Shown here piece after piece: positions 40,631 through 51,681 of a DNA stretch of 64,000 bases. Where the stretch lies: positions 496,001 through 560,000 of the forward strand of contig NZ_KN150731.1 of NCBI RefSeq assembly GCF_000754805.1, in the 5' to 3' direction. Each line of letters opens with the position of its first letter. Position 1 is the first letter of the stretch. Under the pieces are notes generated by a model that worked only from the letters and a program-made list of their open reading frames with translations, made no database searches and was not told where the DNA came from. Origin of the DNA: Yersinia frederiksenii ATCC 33641 (GTDB taxonomy: Bacteria > Pseudomonadota > Gammaproteobacteria > Enterobacterales > Enterobacteriaceae). The position numbers and the translations under genes are program-made.

Positions 40631-41182
40631 TTAGAAATGGCGAACAAAAGTCGAGTAATCCGCTGGCGTCACTTTGGTCGCTGACTTCAGTTGTGGTGTT
40701 CCAAGATAGAGGAAACCGACAATTTCATCTTGTTCGCGGCAAGCAAAACCCTGACGAACAACCGGGTGCTGAGTCCAAGAGCCGGTGCGCCAAATGCCAT
40801 TAAATCCTTGTGCCAAGGCTGCCATTTGCATCGCTTGTACTGCACAACCCGCAGAAACGATCTGTTCCCAATTCGGTACTTTAGGATTTTCTGTTACATG
40901 AGCAATCACCGTAATAATCAAAGGTGCGCGGAATGGTGCCAACTTGGCTTTTTCCAATACTGCAGCATCTGATCCATCGTGTTTAACGGCATCTTGTAAT
41001 AACTGGCTAAAGCGCTCTAAACCCTCATTTTGGATTAAAACAAAGCGCCATGGTTGTAATGTGCCATGATCAGGTGCACGCATACCAGCATGGATAATAT
41101 GATCCAATGCGTCTCCCGTAGGGGCTGGAGTGGTAAGGCGGGACGCCGAACGACGATTGAGTAACAATTCCAATGCATCCAT
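40631..41182 (-). CDS. ydjA: NAD(P)H nitroreductase YdjA
   Basis: This 183-residue FMN-dependent nitroreductase matches YdjA over its full length. FMN-contact segments are RRSASRL at the start, [29 protein letters not shown], and GFLYLGTP near the C-terminus. The physiological substrate is unknown. The second of two neighbouring ATGs matches E. coli. It is divergent from sppA, with about 160 bases between. Confidence 0.94.
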   Translation of the reverse strand: MDALELLLNRRSASRLTTPAPTGDALDHIIHAGMRAPDHGTLQPWRFVLIQNEGLERFSQLLQDAVKHDGSDAAVLEKAKLAPFRAPLIITVIAHVTENPKVPNWEQIVSAGCAVQAMQMAALAQGFNGIWRTGSWTQHPVVRQGFACREQDEIVGFLYLGTPQLKSATKVTPADYSTFVRHF

Positions 41183-41344
41183 CATTTTCTCCTGATAACG
41201 ATTTTCATTTTCAGCACGGTAGCATAAGTTGTCGTTTTGTTACCAGTGTTGACCTATTAGCTAGGTTTTTCGGTGATTTAAAGCTGACTTTTGTTCGTCA
41301 GGTCATTAGGATAACGATACTTGCCCGGTTTTGTTGGAGATAAC

Positions 41345-43195
41345 ATGCGCACTTTGTGGCGAATTATTGCTGGTTTTTTCAAGTGGACCTGGCGTCTGCT
41401 GAATTTTGTCAGAGAGTTTATTCTTAATCTTTTTCTAATACTGCTGATTTTGGTCGGCGTCGGTATTTACCTTCAGTTCCAAAGCAAACCGGCAGAACCG
41501 GTTAAGGGCGCACTGTTAGTTAATTTAAGTGGTGTAGTGGTTGACCAGCCAGCGGTCAATAATAAGCTACGCCAATTGGGGCGCGAGTTATTAGGGTCAT
41601 CCAGTAATCGTCTACAGGAAAACTCTCTGTTTGATATTGTAGAAACTATTCGTTTGGCAAAAACCGATAACAATATTACTGGTTTGGTATTATCGCTGAG
41701 CGATTTTACCGGTGCTGACCAGCCCTCTCTACAATATATCGGTAAAGCACTGCGGGAATTCCGTGACACTGGCAAGCCGATTTATGCTATTGGCGACAGT
41801 TATAATCAGACGCAATATTATTTAGCCAGCTTTGCTAACAAAATCTATCTATCGCCACAAGGGGCAGTCGACCTGCATGGCTTTGCCAGCAATAATCTGT
41901 ATTACAAATCGTTGTTGGAAAAACTCAAAGTCACTACTAATATTTTCCGCGTGGGTACCTATAAATCTGCGGTTGAACCAATGATTCGTGATGATATGTC
42001 CCCGGCAGCCCGTGAAGCGGATAGCCGCTGGATTGGTGGGTTATGGCAAAATTATTTGACTGCTGTTTCCGCTAATCGACAATTAACGCCAGAGCAATTG
42101 TTCCCAGGTGCAGCCGGTGTTATCAGCGGATTACAAGCTGCAGACGGCTCCCCTGCGCAATATGCTCTTACTAGCAAACTGGTCGATCAATTAGCCTCTC
42201 GTCCAGAAATGGAAACAGAACTGGTTAAAACCTTTGGTTGGGACAAAAAGAATAATGACTTTAATTACGTCAGTATTTATGACTACCAACCAACGCCAGC
42301 CCCGCAACAAGGTGAGCAGATAGCCGTTCTCTTTGCTAACGGCGCAATCATGGATGGCCCGCAAACCCCAGGGAATGTCGGCGGCGATGCACTGGCGGCG
42401 CAAATTCGTCAAGCGCGTTTAGATCCGAAAATCAAAGCGGTCATCTTGCGGGTAAACAGCCCTGGGGGCAGTGTCAGCGCCTCTGAGTTAATTCGTTCTG
42501 AGTTAGCGGCATTGCGCGCAGCCAATAAGCCATTGGTAGTGTCAATGGGTGGCATGGCGGCCTCGGGTGGCTATTGGATCTCGACTCCAGCCAACTATAT
42601 TATCGCCAACCCAAGTACATTGACCGGCTCAATTGGTATCTTCGGTGTGATTAATACATTCCAAAACTCGCTGGAGAGTATTGGGGTTCATACTGATGGT
42701 GTTGCCACCTCGCCTCTGGCGAATGTGTCGATGACCAAAGATTTGCCGCCTGAATTCTCCCAGATGATGCAAATCAATATCGAAAACGGCTATAAGACCT
42801 TTATCGATCTGGTGGCCACCTCACGCCACAAAACACCTGAACAAGTCGATCAAATTGCGCAAGGCCACGTATGGATTGGTATGGATGCCAAAAATAATGG
42901 TTTGGTAGATCAGTTAGGTGACTTCGATGATGCCGTTAATAAAGTGGCTGAACTGGCAAAACTGAAAACCTGGCAGCTGAATTGGTTTGTTGATGAGCCA
43001 AGCCTCAGCGATTTGATTTTTGGCCAAATGAGCGCGTCAGTACAGGCGATTTTGCCTGCCGCAATTCAGGCCTGGTTACCTGCGCCAATCTCTGCCATGG
43101 CACAGGCCGTCAAAGATCAACCTAGTTTGCTCAATACCCTCAATGACCCGCAGAATCGCTATGCGTTATGTCTTACTTGTGGTGATGTGCGCTAG
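41345..43195 (+). CDS. sppA: Signal peptide peptidase SppA (protease IV)
   Basis: SppA (616 residues) degrades cleaved signal peptides at the inner membrane. It has an N-terminal membrane anchor (residues ~20-45) and two ClpP-like serine protease halves; the catalytic lysine is in the first half near [12 protein letters not shown] (~209), and the catalytic serine in the second near [10 protein letters not shown] (~408). The ATG at 41345 is fixed by GGAGATAAC immediately before it. A strong terminator follows. Confidence 0.96.
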   Translation: MRTLWRIIAGFFKWTWRLLNFVREFILNLFLILLILVGVGIYLQFQSKPAEPVKGALLVNLSGVVVDQPAVNNKLRQLGRELLGSSSNRLQENSLFDIVETIRLAKTDNNITGLVLSLSDFTGADQPSLQYIGKALREFRDTGKPIYAIGDSYNQTQYYLASFANKIYLSPQGAVDLHGFASNNLYYKSLLEKLKVTTNIFRVGTYKSAVEPMIRDDMSPAAREADSRWIGGLWQNYLTAVSANRQLTPEQLFPGAAGVISGLQAADGSPAQYALTSKLVDQLASRPEMETELVKTFGWDKKNNDFNYVSIYDYQPTPAPQQGEQIAVLFANGAIMDGPQTPGNVGGDALAAQIRQARLDPKIKAVILRVNSPGGSVSASELIRSELAALRAANKPLVVSMGGMAASGGYWISTPANYIIANPSTLTGSIGIFGVINTFQNSLESIGVHTDGVATSPLANVSMTKDLPPEFSQMMQINIENGYKTFIDLVATSRHKTPEQVDQIAQGHVWIGMDAKNNGLVDQLGDFDDAVNKVAELAKLKTWQLNWFVDEPSLSDLIFGQMSASVQAILPAAIQAWLPAPISAMAQAVKDQPSLLNTLNDPQNRYALCLTCGDVR

Positions 43196-43225
43196 TTAAT
43201 GCATTAAATTGTAGATAAATACTCC

Positions 43226-43252
43226 GCCCGGCACCTGCCGGGCTTTTTTTCC
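43226..43252 (+). terminator. Terminator of sppA
   Basis: CCCGGC (43227-43232) and GCCGGG (43237-43242) with an ACCT loop, followed by CTTTTTTT. Confidence 0.92.
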
Positions 43253-43312
43253 TCGCCAGTCGCCCTATAATTCACCCATCTTATTCAGCTCGACTTATCA
43301 GGCATATTGCTT

Positions 43313-44329
43313 ATGCAGAAGAAATCTATTTACGTCGCCTATACCGGCGGCACGATTGGTATGCAGCGTTCCGATCACGGATACATCCCTGTATCAGGCC
43401 ACCTGCAACGCCAACTGGCGCTGATGCCTGAGTTTCATCGACCAGAAATGCCTGATTTTACTATTCATGAATATGCCCCATTAATTGATTCCTCAGATAT
43501 GACTCCTGAGGACTGGCAGCATATCGCCAATGATATTCAGCAGAATTACGATTTATACGACGGTTTTGTTATTTTGCATGGTACCGACACCATGGCATTT
43601 ACCGCATCAGCCCTCTCTTTTATGCTGGAAAACTTGGCTAAGCCGGTAATAGTTACTGGCTCACAAATCCCTCTGGCCGAGCTGCGTTCTGACGGGCAAA
43701 CCAACTTGCTGAATGCCCTGTATCTGGCGGCTAATCATCCAGTCAATGAAGTCAGTTTGTTCTTTAACAACAAACTGTTCCGTGGCAACCGCACAACAAA
43801 AGCGCATGCTGATGGCTTTGATGCTTTTGCTTCGCCCAACCTCTCGGTGTTGCTTGAAGCGGGTATCCACATTCGTCGTATGGCCTCAGTGGTGTCACCA
43901 ATCAACAATGGTTCATTGATTGTCCATAGCATCACACCGCAGCCGATTGGCGTGGTGACTATTTATCCTGGAATTTCCGGTGCGGTGGTGCGTAACTTCC
44001 TCCTTCAACCGGTGAAAGCCCTTATTCTGCGGTCCTATGGCGTGGGCAACGCACCACAGAAAGCCGAGTTATTGGACGAATTAAAAAATGCCAGCGAGCG
44101 CGGTATTGTGGTGGTCAATCTGACTCAATGTATTTCTGGCAGAGTGAATATGGGCGGATATGCAACTGGCAATGCTCTAGCGCATGCGGGGGTTATCAGT
44201 GGCTTTGATATGACAGTTGAAGCCGCCCTGACAAAACTGCATTTTCTGTTGAGTCAATCGCTATCCCCTGAAGATATCCGCCGATTAATGCAACAGAACC
44301 TGCGCGGTGAATTAACTGACACTAACTGA
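43313..44329 (+). CDS. ansA: Cytoplasmic L-asparaginase I
   Basis: AnsA (338 residues) deaminates asparagine to aspartate in the cytoplasm. The two catalytic threonine regions, YTGGTIGM (Thr ~14) and LHGTDTMAFT (Thr ~92, Asp ~93), and the TGSQIPLAELRSDG segment are intact. The ATG at 43313 gives the exact E. coli start; a TTG six bases upstream is in frame. It lies 15 bases before pncA, forming a deamidase operon as in E. coli. Confidence 0.97.
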   Translation: MQKKSIYVAYTGGTIGMQRSDHGYIPVSGHLQRQLALMPEFHRPEMPDFTIHEYAPLIDSSDMTPEDWQHIANDIQQNYDLYDGFVILHGTDTMAFTASALSFMLENLAKPVIVTGSQIPLAELRSDGQTNLLNALYLAANHPVNEVSLFFNNKLFRGNRTTKAHADGFDAFASPNLSVLLEAGIHIRRMASVVSPINNGSLIVHSITPQPIGVVTIYPGISGAVVRNFLLQPVKALILRSYGVGNAPQKAELLDELKNASERGIVVVNLTQCISGRVNMGGYATGNALAHAGVISGFDMTVEAALTKLHFLLSQSLSPEDIRRLMQQNLRGELTDTN

Positions 44330-44344
44330 TCTGGCGGAGTTTTT

Positions 44345-44977
44345 ATGAATGCGGCACTGCTCTTAATTGATTTGCAAAATGACTTCTGCCCAGGTGGGGC
44401 TTTGGCAGTTGAGGAAGGTGACCGGGCGATTGTGGTTGCCAATGAGGCCATTGCTGCTTGTTTGGCACAACAAATACCGATCATTGCCAGCCAAGATTGG
44501 CACCCCGCCGAACATCGGAGTTTTGCCATCAACTCCAATGCGGAGCCAGGAAGCGTCGGTAAGTTAGAGGGCTTAACGCAAGTCTGGTGGCCGGTGCATT
44601 GTGTGCAGGATAAACCTGGTGCTGCACTGCACCCGCAGTTGAACCAAGCGGCTATTACCGCAATTTTCCGTAAAGGCCAAGACCCGAATATCGACAGCTA
44701 CAGTGCCTTTTTCGACAATGGTCGGCGAGCCAAAACCCCCTTGGATGAGTGGTTGCAGCAGCACGGAATAAACCGTTTGTTCATTATGGGATTGGCGACA
44801 GATTACTGCGTGAAATACACCGTTTTGGATGCATTAGCCTTAGGCTACCAAACCACCGTCATCAGTGATGGTTGTCGTGGCGTCAACCTGCAACCACAAG
44901 ACAGCCAGCAAGCCTTTGATGTTATGCGTGACGCAGGGGCAAACATACAGACCTTGGCGCACTTCCTTGCTGACTGA
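44345..44977 (+). CDS. pncA: Nicotinamidase PncA
   Basis: PncA (210 residues) hydrolyses nicotinamide to nicotinate for NAD salvage. The catalytic triad is visible: Asp9 (LIDLQNDF), a lysine in FRKGQDPN (~111) and cysteine in ATDYCVKYT (~156). Metal ligands are in ASQDWHPAEH and WPVHCVQ. GGCGGAG lies just before the ATG. It is the second gene of ansA-pncA and ends at a hairpin shared with the convergent yeaC. Confidence 0.96.
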   Translation: MNAALLLIDLQNDFCPGGALAVEEGDRAIVVANEAIAACLAQQIPIIASQDWHPAEHRSFAINSNAEPGSVGKLEGLTQVWWPVHCVQDKPGAALHPQLNQAAITAIFRKGQDPNIDSYSAFFDNGRRAKTPLDEWLQQHGINRLFIMGLATDYCVKYTVLDALALGYQTTVISDGCRGVNLQPQDSQQAFDVMRDAGANIQTLAHFLAD

Positions 44978-45005
44978 AGCGAACAACAGCTCATTAAGAT
45001 TAATA

Positions 45006-45039
45006 CTCAACGGAGCCGTTATCAGCACCGTTGAGTCTT
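45006..45039. terminator. Terminator between pncA and yeaC
   Basis: CTCAACGG (45006-45013) pairs with CCGTTGAG (45028-45035), followed by TCTTT on the plus strand. Confidence 0.75.
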
Positions 45040-45312
45040 TCACTCCGGCTTCAGCTTCACCAAGGTTGGTTGGTTGAATTGCTGTTTCAGCTCTTGCTTC
45101 GATTTCATCACGATCTGACCATCAGTGCCAATACTCATATGCTGAGCATTGGTGTTATGACGGGCTTGCCATAGCATCACCATTTGCAGGCTATTCTCTT
45201 TCTGCTCTGGCGTGAGTGCCACGCCGTCTGGCCATTTCCCTAACTCAACGGCTTGCACCAAACGTTGATAGATTTCCGGCGTCATCACTGAAATCAGGTC
45301 TTCAAGCTCCAT
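45040..45312 (-). CDS. yeaC: YeaC family protein (DUF1315)
   Basis: A 90-residue cytoplasmic protein matching E. coli YeaC in length and in the segments MTPEIYQRLVQAVELGKWPDGVALT and MLWQARHN. Function unknown. GAGGA lies 6-10 bases before the ATG at 45312. It follows msrB on the same strand with about 70 bases between, so cotranscription is likely. Confidence 0.92.
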   Translation of the reverse strand: MELEDLISVMTPEIYQRLVQAVELGKWPDGVALTPEQKENSLQMVMLWQARHNTNAQHMSIGTDGQIVMKSKQELKQQFNQPTLVKLKPE

Positions 45313-45385
45313 CAAAGCATCCTCAGGTAAACGAATAATAAGCTGAATCGATTTTTCTTAAATCAAATAGGGACGTCAGGCCGCA

Positions 45386-45799
45386 CTACCCGGCGGTCTG
45401 TTCACCATTTTGGTCATCAACAAAATTCAGTGATGCCGAATTCACGCAGTAGCGCTCTCCGGTAGGCTGCGGGCCATCAGGAAACACATGTCCCAAATGG
45501 GCATCACAATTACCACAGCGAATCTCGACACGATGCATATTATGAGAATAATCATCAATATAGCGAATTGAGTTAGCATCAAGAGGTTGATAGAAACTCG
45601 GCCAACCACAGCCTGAATCAAACTTGGATTCGGAGATAAAAAGCGGTTGATGGCAGCACAAACATTGGTATACACCATCACGTTTATTATGCAGTAATTT
45701 GCCGCTAAACGGCGCTTCTGTCCCCCGTTGTTGGGTGACATGACGCTGAATATCGGACAGTTTCTCAATATTTTCTGTAGGGTTCAGTTCTTTAGCCAT
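45386..45799 (-). CDS. msrB: Methionine-R-sulfoxide reductase MsrB
   Basis: MsrB (137 residues, the E. coli length) repairs R-methionine sulfoxide in proteins. Two zinc-binding CxxC pairs are visible (CLCC and CGNC), and the catalytic cysteine is in [11 protein letters not shown] (~118). The ATG at 45799 gives the E. coli start MAKELN; the frame continues upstream without support. It is divergent from gapA, as in E. coli. Confidence 0.96.
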   Translation of the reverse strand: MAKELNPTENIEKLSDIQRHVTQQRGTEAPFSGKLLHNKRDGVYQCLCCHQPLFISESKFDSGCGWPSFYQPLDANSIRYIDDYSHNMHRVEIRCGNCDAHLGHVFPDGPQPTGERYCVNSASLNFVDDQNGEQTAG

Positions 45800-47143
<1,344 letters not shown>

Positions 47144-47164
47144 TGGATTGATGTAGATTTCTGC

Positions 47165-47191
47165 CAAAAGCCACCTTCGGGTGGCTTTTTT
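47165..47191 (+). terminator. Terminator of gapA
   Basis: AAAAGCCACC and GGTGGCTTTTT form a stem with a TTCG tetraloop. Confidence 0.93.
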
Positions 47192-47364
47192 ATTGTCTAA
47201 AAACAGCGAGATAAGTGTGACAGTTAATTAGACAATAAATTGCGCAATATCAATGATTCACTACTACTCTGCCCTAGGTTTGCTGCAAGATCTGACGGCT
47301 GTGATATTATCGAAAATCTGAAGTTCAATGGATCTCAAGCTCCTATTCCCATAAGGCCAAACGA

Positions 47365-48240
47365 ATGAACGAGAAAATATTCACCCTACCTGTTGTTGAA
47401 CAAATTTCGCCTTACATCAGCCAACGCCAGTTAGATGAACTGCCCGTCGTGGTTGTTTCCCATCCGAAAGTGCGCGCAGCAGTGAGCTTGCAAGGTGCTC
47501 ATTTACTGGCATTCCAGCCAAGTGGTGAGCAACCGGTCATCTGGTTGAGTAATAACACCCCATTTAAAGATGGCGTCGCTATTCGTGGCGGTGTGCCTAT
47601 CTGCTGGCCTTGGTTTGGTCCATCCGCACAGCCTTCTCATGGGTTTGCTCGTTTATTGCCATGGACTCTCAGCGCACACGATGAGAATGAGAATGGGGTT
47701 ATCCTGACCTTCACTCTGGAAGACAGCGATGCATCACGTAAATTCTGGCCACATGCATTCACTTTGATTGCTCGCTTCAAGCTGGGTGATGAATGTGAAA
47801 TGGAATTAGAATCACATGGTGATTACGAAGCCGTGGCAGCGTTACATACCTACTTCCAGATTGGTGATATAAACCAAGTTAAAATCAGCGGTCTGGGTGA
47901 AAAATACCTGGATAAAGTGCTAAAAGTTGCTGATGCCACCCAGCAAGGTGACTTAGTCTTTAATGGTCAAACTGACCGAATCTATACACAGCCAGAAGCT
48001 TATAGCCTGATAAAAGATGCCGCACTGAAACGCACCATTGAAGTGCATCATCATCACCAAAGTGATGTTGTTGCCTGGAACCCTGGTGCTGAACTGTCCA
48101 GCAGCATGGTCGATATGCCAAATGATGGTTATAAAACGATGGTTTGCGTGGAAACTGCGCGGGTGAATAAGCCGTTAGTCGCGACACCAGATGCCCCTGC
48201 GCGTCTGGCCATGACTATTCGTAGCCGTAAAAATTCCTGA
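47365..48240 (+). CDS. yeaD: Glucose-6-phosphate 1-epimerase family protein YeaD
   Basis: This 291-residue protein belongs to the aldose-1-epimerase-like YeaD group that interconverts alpha and beta glucose-6-phosphate. Conserved residues lie in GVAIRGGVPICWPWFGPS, HGFARLLPW (catalytic His region), AALHTYFQIGD and DVVAWNPG. It follows gapA as in E. coli but has its own spacing of over 200 bases and its own terminator. Confidence 0.93.
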   Translation: MNEKIFTLPVVEQISPYISQRQLDELPVVVVSHPKVRAAVSLQGAHLLAFQPSGEQPVIWLSNNTPFKDGVAIRGGVPICWPWFGPSAQPSHGFARLLPWTLSAHDENENGVILTFTLEDSDASRKFWPHAFTLIARFKLGDECEMELESHGDYEAVAALHTYFQIGDINQVKISGLGEKYLDKVLKVADATQQGDLVFNGQTDRIYTQPEAYSLIKDAALKRTIEVHHHHQSDVVAWNPGAELSSSMVDMPNDGYKTMVCVETARVNKPLVATPDAPARLAMTIRSRKNS

Positions 48241-48265
48241 TAACGATATAAACTGTCAGATATAA

Positions 48266-48295
48266 AAATGGGGCTTTGTGCCCCATTTTTTATTA
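48266..48295 (+). terminator. Terminator between yeaD and mipA
   Basis: AAAAATGGGGC and GCCCCATTTTTT form a perfect stem around TTTGT; usable in both directions. Confidence 0.9.
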
Positions 48296-48331
48296 TTCGC
48301 TTTTTATTGCATCGATGTTTTGTGCAGTAAA

Positions 48332-49102
48332 TTAACGGAAAGTATAAGTCACACCAGTCCACAATAAGCCGCTATACGATGCATCGACCATTGGGCTGTT
48401 TTTTACTTCGCTAGCCAAACGAATATAACGGCCAGTAAAGAAAGCATTCCAGTTTGGATTAATGTTGTAGTTGACCGATAACTCCAGATACGGAGCCCAG
48501 CTATCACTAGGGCTGTATTGTGCTAAACCACTACGCGCTGATTCACTACGGCTGACACCATAGTAGTAATCATTCTGATCGTCACTACTCCAGCTAACAC
48601 CCACACCTGGTGTCAAGGTCCAGCTATCGACGTTAAAGCGATAGAGGTAGGCCAGATCGCCGATAAACCCACCGCTGTTATCCAGTACATCGCCAGAGAA
48701 CATCGTGCGCAGAGTCCCCCAATCTTCGATATGGGAATATGAAACCCCAGCCATCATGGTACTGCGGCGTTTATCCAACTGCTTCATCTGCTGATCATCA
48801 CTGTCGCCTGGCTTAAAGTGCAGCGGCAAAAAATAAGCATCAATAGATAAACGATTAGTATCATCTTTCCACAGGTAATAACCGGCCGCCAAGGTTCGGA
48901 AGTAGAAATTATCACTTTCATAAGAAACGATAGGCACAGGATAGACACGGTCATTCTTACCGCGGTAAGGGTCTGGACTGACTAAGGCGGATGCCCCCAG
49001 AGACCATGTTCCAGCCATCGCGCTTGGCATACAAACCGCAGTAGCAACAGCCAATGCTGCCAAGGTTTTTACTTGTTTCGCTTTTATGTAATGTTTTTTC
49101 AC
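48332..49102 (-). CDS. mipA: MltA-interacting outer membrane protein MipA
   Basis: This 256-residue MipA/OmpV-family beta-barrel scaffolds murein polymerases and hydrolases (MltA, PBP1b) in E. coli. The signal peptide ends near residue 30 (AMA-GTW). Barrel strands alternate through to the C-terminal WTGVTYTFR; the terminal residue is Arg after Phe, slightly unusual for an outer-membrane barrel but seen in this family. E. coli has yeaE between yeaD and mipA; it is absent here. Confidence 0.92.
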   Translation of the reverse strand: MKKHYIKAKQVKTLAALAVATAVCMPSAMAGTWSLGASALVSPDPYRGKNDRVYPVPIVSYESDNFYFRTLAAGYYLWKDDTNRLSIDAYFLPLHFKPGDSDDQQMKQLDKRRSTMMAGVSYSHIEDWGTLRTMFSGDVLDNSGGFIGDLAYLYRFNVDSWTLTPGVGVSWSSDDQNDYYYGVSRSESARSGLAQYSPSDSWAPYLELSVNYNINPNWNAFFTGRYIRLASEVKNSPMVDASYSGLLWTGVTYTFR

Positions 49103-49525
49103 GGATTAAATCCCATTGGTAACAAAATCATGAGTTAACGTAGTGTAAATCAATTGTTTGCCCGTGGCGAAATCTTTACACATGCCAGCCTGACATCAAT
49201 AGTTTCTGTACAACTTATCACCGATACACCGCACACTGACAAGCTAAAAATTTACGTAGATTTGATTACAATAAAATAACAATATATTCAAGTAGATAAT
49301 CTCGATTAATCATATATAAAACACTGTAAATGAAATAAAAAATAGATTTAATTACCAAATGGTGGTTATTTATTGTACTAGAGGTGGCAAATCTGTGATT
49401 AAGGTGAACTTGACCTTTAGAGGAGACGCGACCATAACAATAAGGTAGTAGTTTCAAAATTTTAACCCAATAAAGCGCTACTATTATTTTATGTTCCCAA
49501 CCATTCAAACAGGACGGGCATCGCT
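49103..49525. other. mipA-yeaG divergent upstream region
   Basis: About 420 AT-rich bases with no gene. E. coli yeaG is driven by sigma-54/NtrC and sigma-S; a clear GG-N10-GC sigma-54 core was looked for and not found by eye. Confidence 0.5.
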
Positions 49526-51460
49526 ATGAACATATTTGATCACTATCGCCAGCGCTACGAAGCTGCCAAGGACGAAGAGTTCACACTGCAGGAGTTCCTC
49601 ACTATCTGCCAGCAAGATCGCAGTGCCTATGCCAATGCGGCTGAGCGTCTGCTGATGGCTATTGGTGAACCAGTCATGGTCGATACCGCGCTTGAGTCCC
49701 GCATGTCTCGGCTGTTCTCGAACCGAGTTATCGCCCGTTACCCTGCATTTGAAGAATTCTATGGCATGGAAGAAGCCATAGAGCAGATCGTTTCCTATCT
49801 CAAACATGCTGCACAAGGACTGGAAGAGAAGAAACAGATTCTGTATTTATTGGGTCCAGTAGGTGGGGGTAAATCATCACTGGCCGAACGTTTGAAAGCA
49901 CTGATGCAGCGCGTGCCAATCTATATTCTCAGTGCCAATGGAGAGCGCAGCCCGGTCAATGACCATCCATTGTGTTTATTCAACCCGCAGGAAGATGCGG
50001 CCATTTTGGCCAAAGAATACAATATTCCGAGCCGTTATCTCGGCACGATTATGTCGCCGTGGGCGGCTAAACGCCTGCATGAGTTTGGTGGTGATATTAC
50101 CAAATTCAAAGTTATCAAAGTCTGGCCGTCTATCCTTGAGCAAGTGGCGATAGCGAAGACTGAGCCAGGTGATGAAAACAACCAGGATATCTCAGCACTG
50201 GTCGGTAAAGTTGATATCCGTAAACTGGAGAATCACGCCCAGAACGATCCTGATGCCTATGGTTATTCAGGGGCATTGTGCCGTGCAAACCAAGGGATAA
50301 TGGAATTCGTCGAGATGTTCAAAGCACCCATTAAGGTGCTGCACCCGCTGCTGACAGCGACCCAGGAAGGGAACTATAACGGTACCGAGGGAATATCTGC
50401 CCTTCCATTTAGCGGCATTATTCTCGCGCACTCTAACGAATCAGAGTGGGTCACATTCCGTAACAACAAGAATAATGAGGCATTCCTTGACCGTGTCTAT
50501 ATCGTCAAAGTGCCTTATTGCCTGCGGGTTTCAGAAGAGATCAAAATCTACGACAAACTGTTGAATCACAGTGAGTTAACCCATGCACCTTGCGCCCCTG
50601 GCACCTTGGAAACACTGGCTCGCTTCTCGATTCTTTCTCGCATGAAAGAACCGGAAAACTCCAGTATTTACTCCAAAATGCGGGTATATGACGGTGAAAG
50701 CCTGAAAGATACCGATCCGAAAGCCAAGTCTTATCAGGAGTATCGGGACTACGCCGGGGTTGATGAAGGCATGAACGGTCTTTCTACCCGTTTTGCCTTC
50801 AAAATCCTGTCACGGGTGTTTAACTTTGACCACGCTGAGGTCGCCGCTAACCCGGTACATCTCTTCTATGTATTGGAGCAGCAGATTGAGCGTGAACAGT
50901 TCCAGCAAGATGTCGCGGAAAAATACCTCGAACATCTCAAAGGCTATCTGATCCCGAAATATGCTGAGTTTATCGGCAAAGAGATCCAGACAGCTTATCT
51001 GGAATCCTACTCTGAGTATGGACAGAATATTTTCGACCGCTATGTTATCTACGCCGATTTCTGGATTCAGGATCAAGAGTATCGTGACCCAGATACCGGG
51101 CAACTGTTTGACCGCGAATCACTGAATGCTGAACTGGAGAAAATTGAAAAACCTGCGGGTATCAGCAACCCGAAAGACTTCCGTAATGAAATCGTCAACT
51201 TTGTGTTGCGTGCCAGAGCCAATAACAATGGCCGTAATCCAAACTGGACCAGTTATGAGAAGCTGCGCACGGTTATCGAGAAGAAAATGTTCTCCAACAC
51301 TGAAGAGTTATTGCCGGTCATCTCCTTTAACGCCAAGACCTCAACGGATGAGCAGAAAAAACATGATGACTTTGTCGATCGAATGATGGAGAAAGGTTAT
51401 ACCCGTAAGCAAGTTCGTTTACTGTGTGAATGGTATCTGCGGGTAAGAAAATCATCATAA
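49526..51460 (+). CDS. yeaG: PrkA-type serine protein kinase YeaG
   Basis: YeaG (644 residues) is a PrkA-family protein with an N-terminal AAA-like ATPase region and a C-terminal kinase-like domain. The P-loop GPVGGGKSSLAERLK lies at ~113-127. It acts in adaptation to nitrogen starvation and stationary phase in E. coli. GGACGGGC precedes the ATG at moderate spacing. It is the first gene of yeaGH, here split by an ERIC insertion. Confidence 0.96.
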   Translation: MNIFDHYRQRYEAAKDEEFTLQEFLTICQQDRSAYANAAERLLMAIGEPVMVDTALESRMSRLFSNRVIARYPAFEEFYGMEEAIEQIVSYLKHAAQGLEEKKQILYLLGPVGGGKSSLAERLKALMQRVPIYILSANGERSPVNDHPLCLFNPQEDAAILAKEYNIPSRYLGTIMSPWAAKRLHEFGGDITKFKVIKVWPSILEQVAIAKTEPGDENNQDISALVGKVDIRKLENHAQNDPDAYGYSGALCRANQGIMEFVEMFKAPIKVLHPLLTATQEGNYNGTEGISALPFSGIILAHSNESEWVTFRNNKNNEAFLDRVYIVKVPYCLRVSEEIKIYDKLLNHSELTHAPCAPGTLETLARFSILSRMKEPENSSIYSKMRVYDGESLKDTDPKAKSYQEYRDYAGVDEGMNGLSTRFAFKILSRVFNFDHAEVAANPVHLFYVLEQQIEREQFQQDVAEKYLEHLKGYLIPKYAEFIGKEIQTAYLESYSEYGQNIFDRYVIYADFWIQDQEYRDPDTGQLFDRESLNAELEKIEKPAGISNPKDFRNEIVNFVLRARANNNGRNPNWTSYEKLRTVIEKKMFSNTEELLPVISFNAKTSTDEQKKHDDFVDRMMEKGYTRKQVRLLCEWYLRVRKSS

Positions 51461-51466
51461 TCTGAT

Positions 51467-51600
51467 GAACCCCGGGAGTTTAGTTGACTAAGTGACCGGG
51501 GTGAATAAAGGCAGCCAACACCGCAACAACGTGAAAGATACAGGGTCCACCCTAATAACTTTCGCGTTGTAGCAAGGCGGCAACTGAGCGAAACCCTGGG
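51467..51600. repeat. ERIC element, near full length
   Basis: The sequence carries the ERIC core (ACTAAGTGACCGGGGTGAAT near 51487, then GGCAGCCAAC) and an imperfect palindrome in which GCAACAACGTGAAAG pairs with CTTTCGCGTTGTAGC. About 130 bases, the usual ERIC size, bounded by CCCGGGAG and CCCTGGG. Identification is by comparison with the known ERIC consensus from memory. Confidence 0.8.
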
Positions 51601-51670
51601 AACTGAGTCCGCTAAGTGACTAGGGTGAGTGAAGGCGGCCAACACAGCAACGACGGGAAAGATGCAGGGG
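51601..51670. repeat. Partial second ERIC element
   Basis: CTAAGTGACTAGGGTGAGTG followed by GGCGGCCAAC repeats the left half of the adjacent ERIC (58-base direct repeat, offset 124, about 10 mismatches) and stops directly before the yeaH ribosome site. Confidence 0.75.
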
Positions 51671-51681
51671 CTGGGGGAGCT

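Noticed and set aside
49103-49525. Sigma-54 promoter before yeaG
   Set aside because: Expected from E. coli, but no GG-N10-GC core with acceptable flanks was found by eye.
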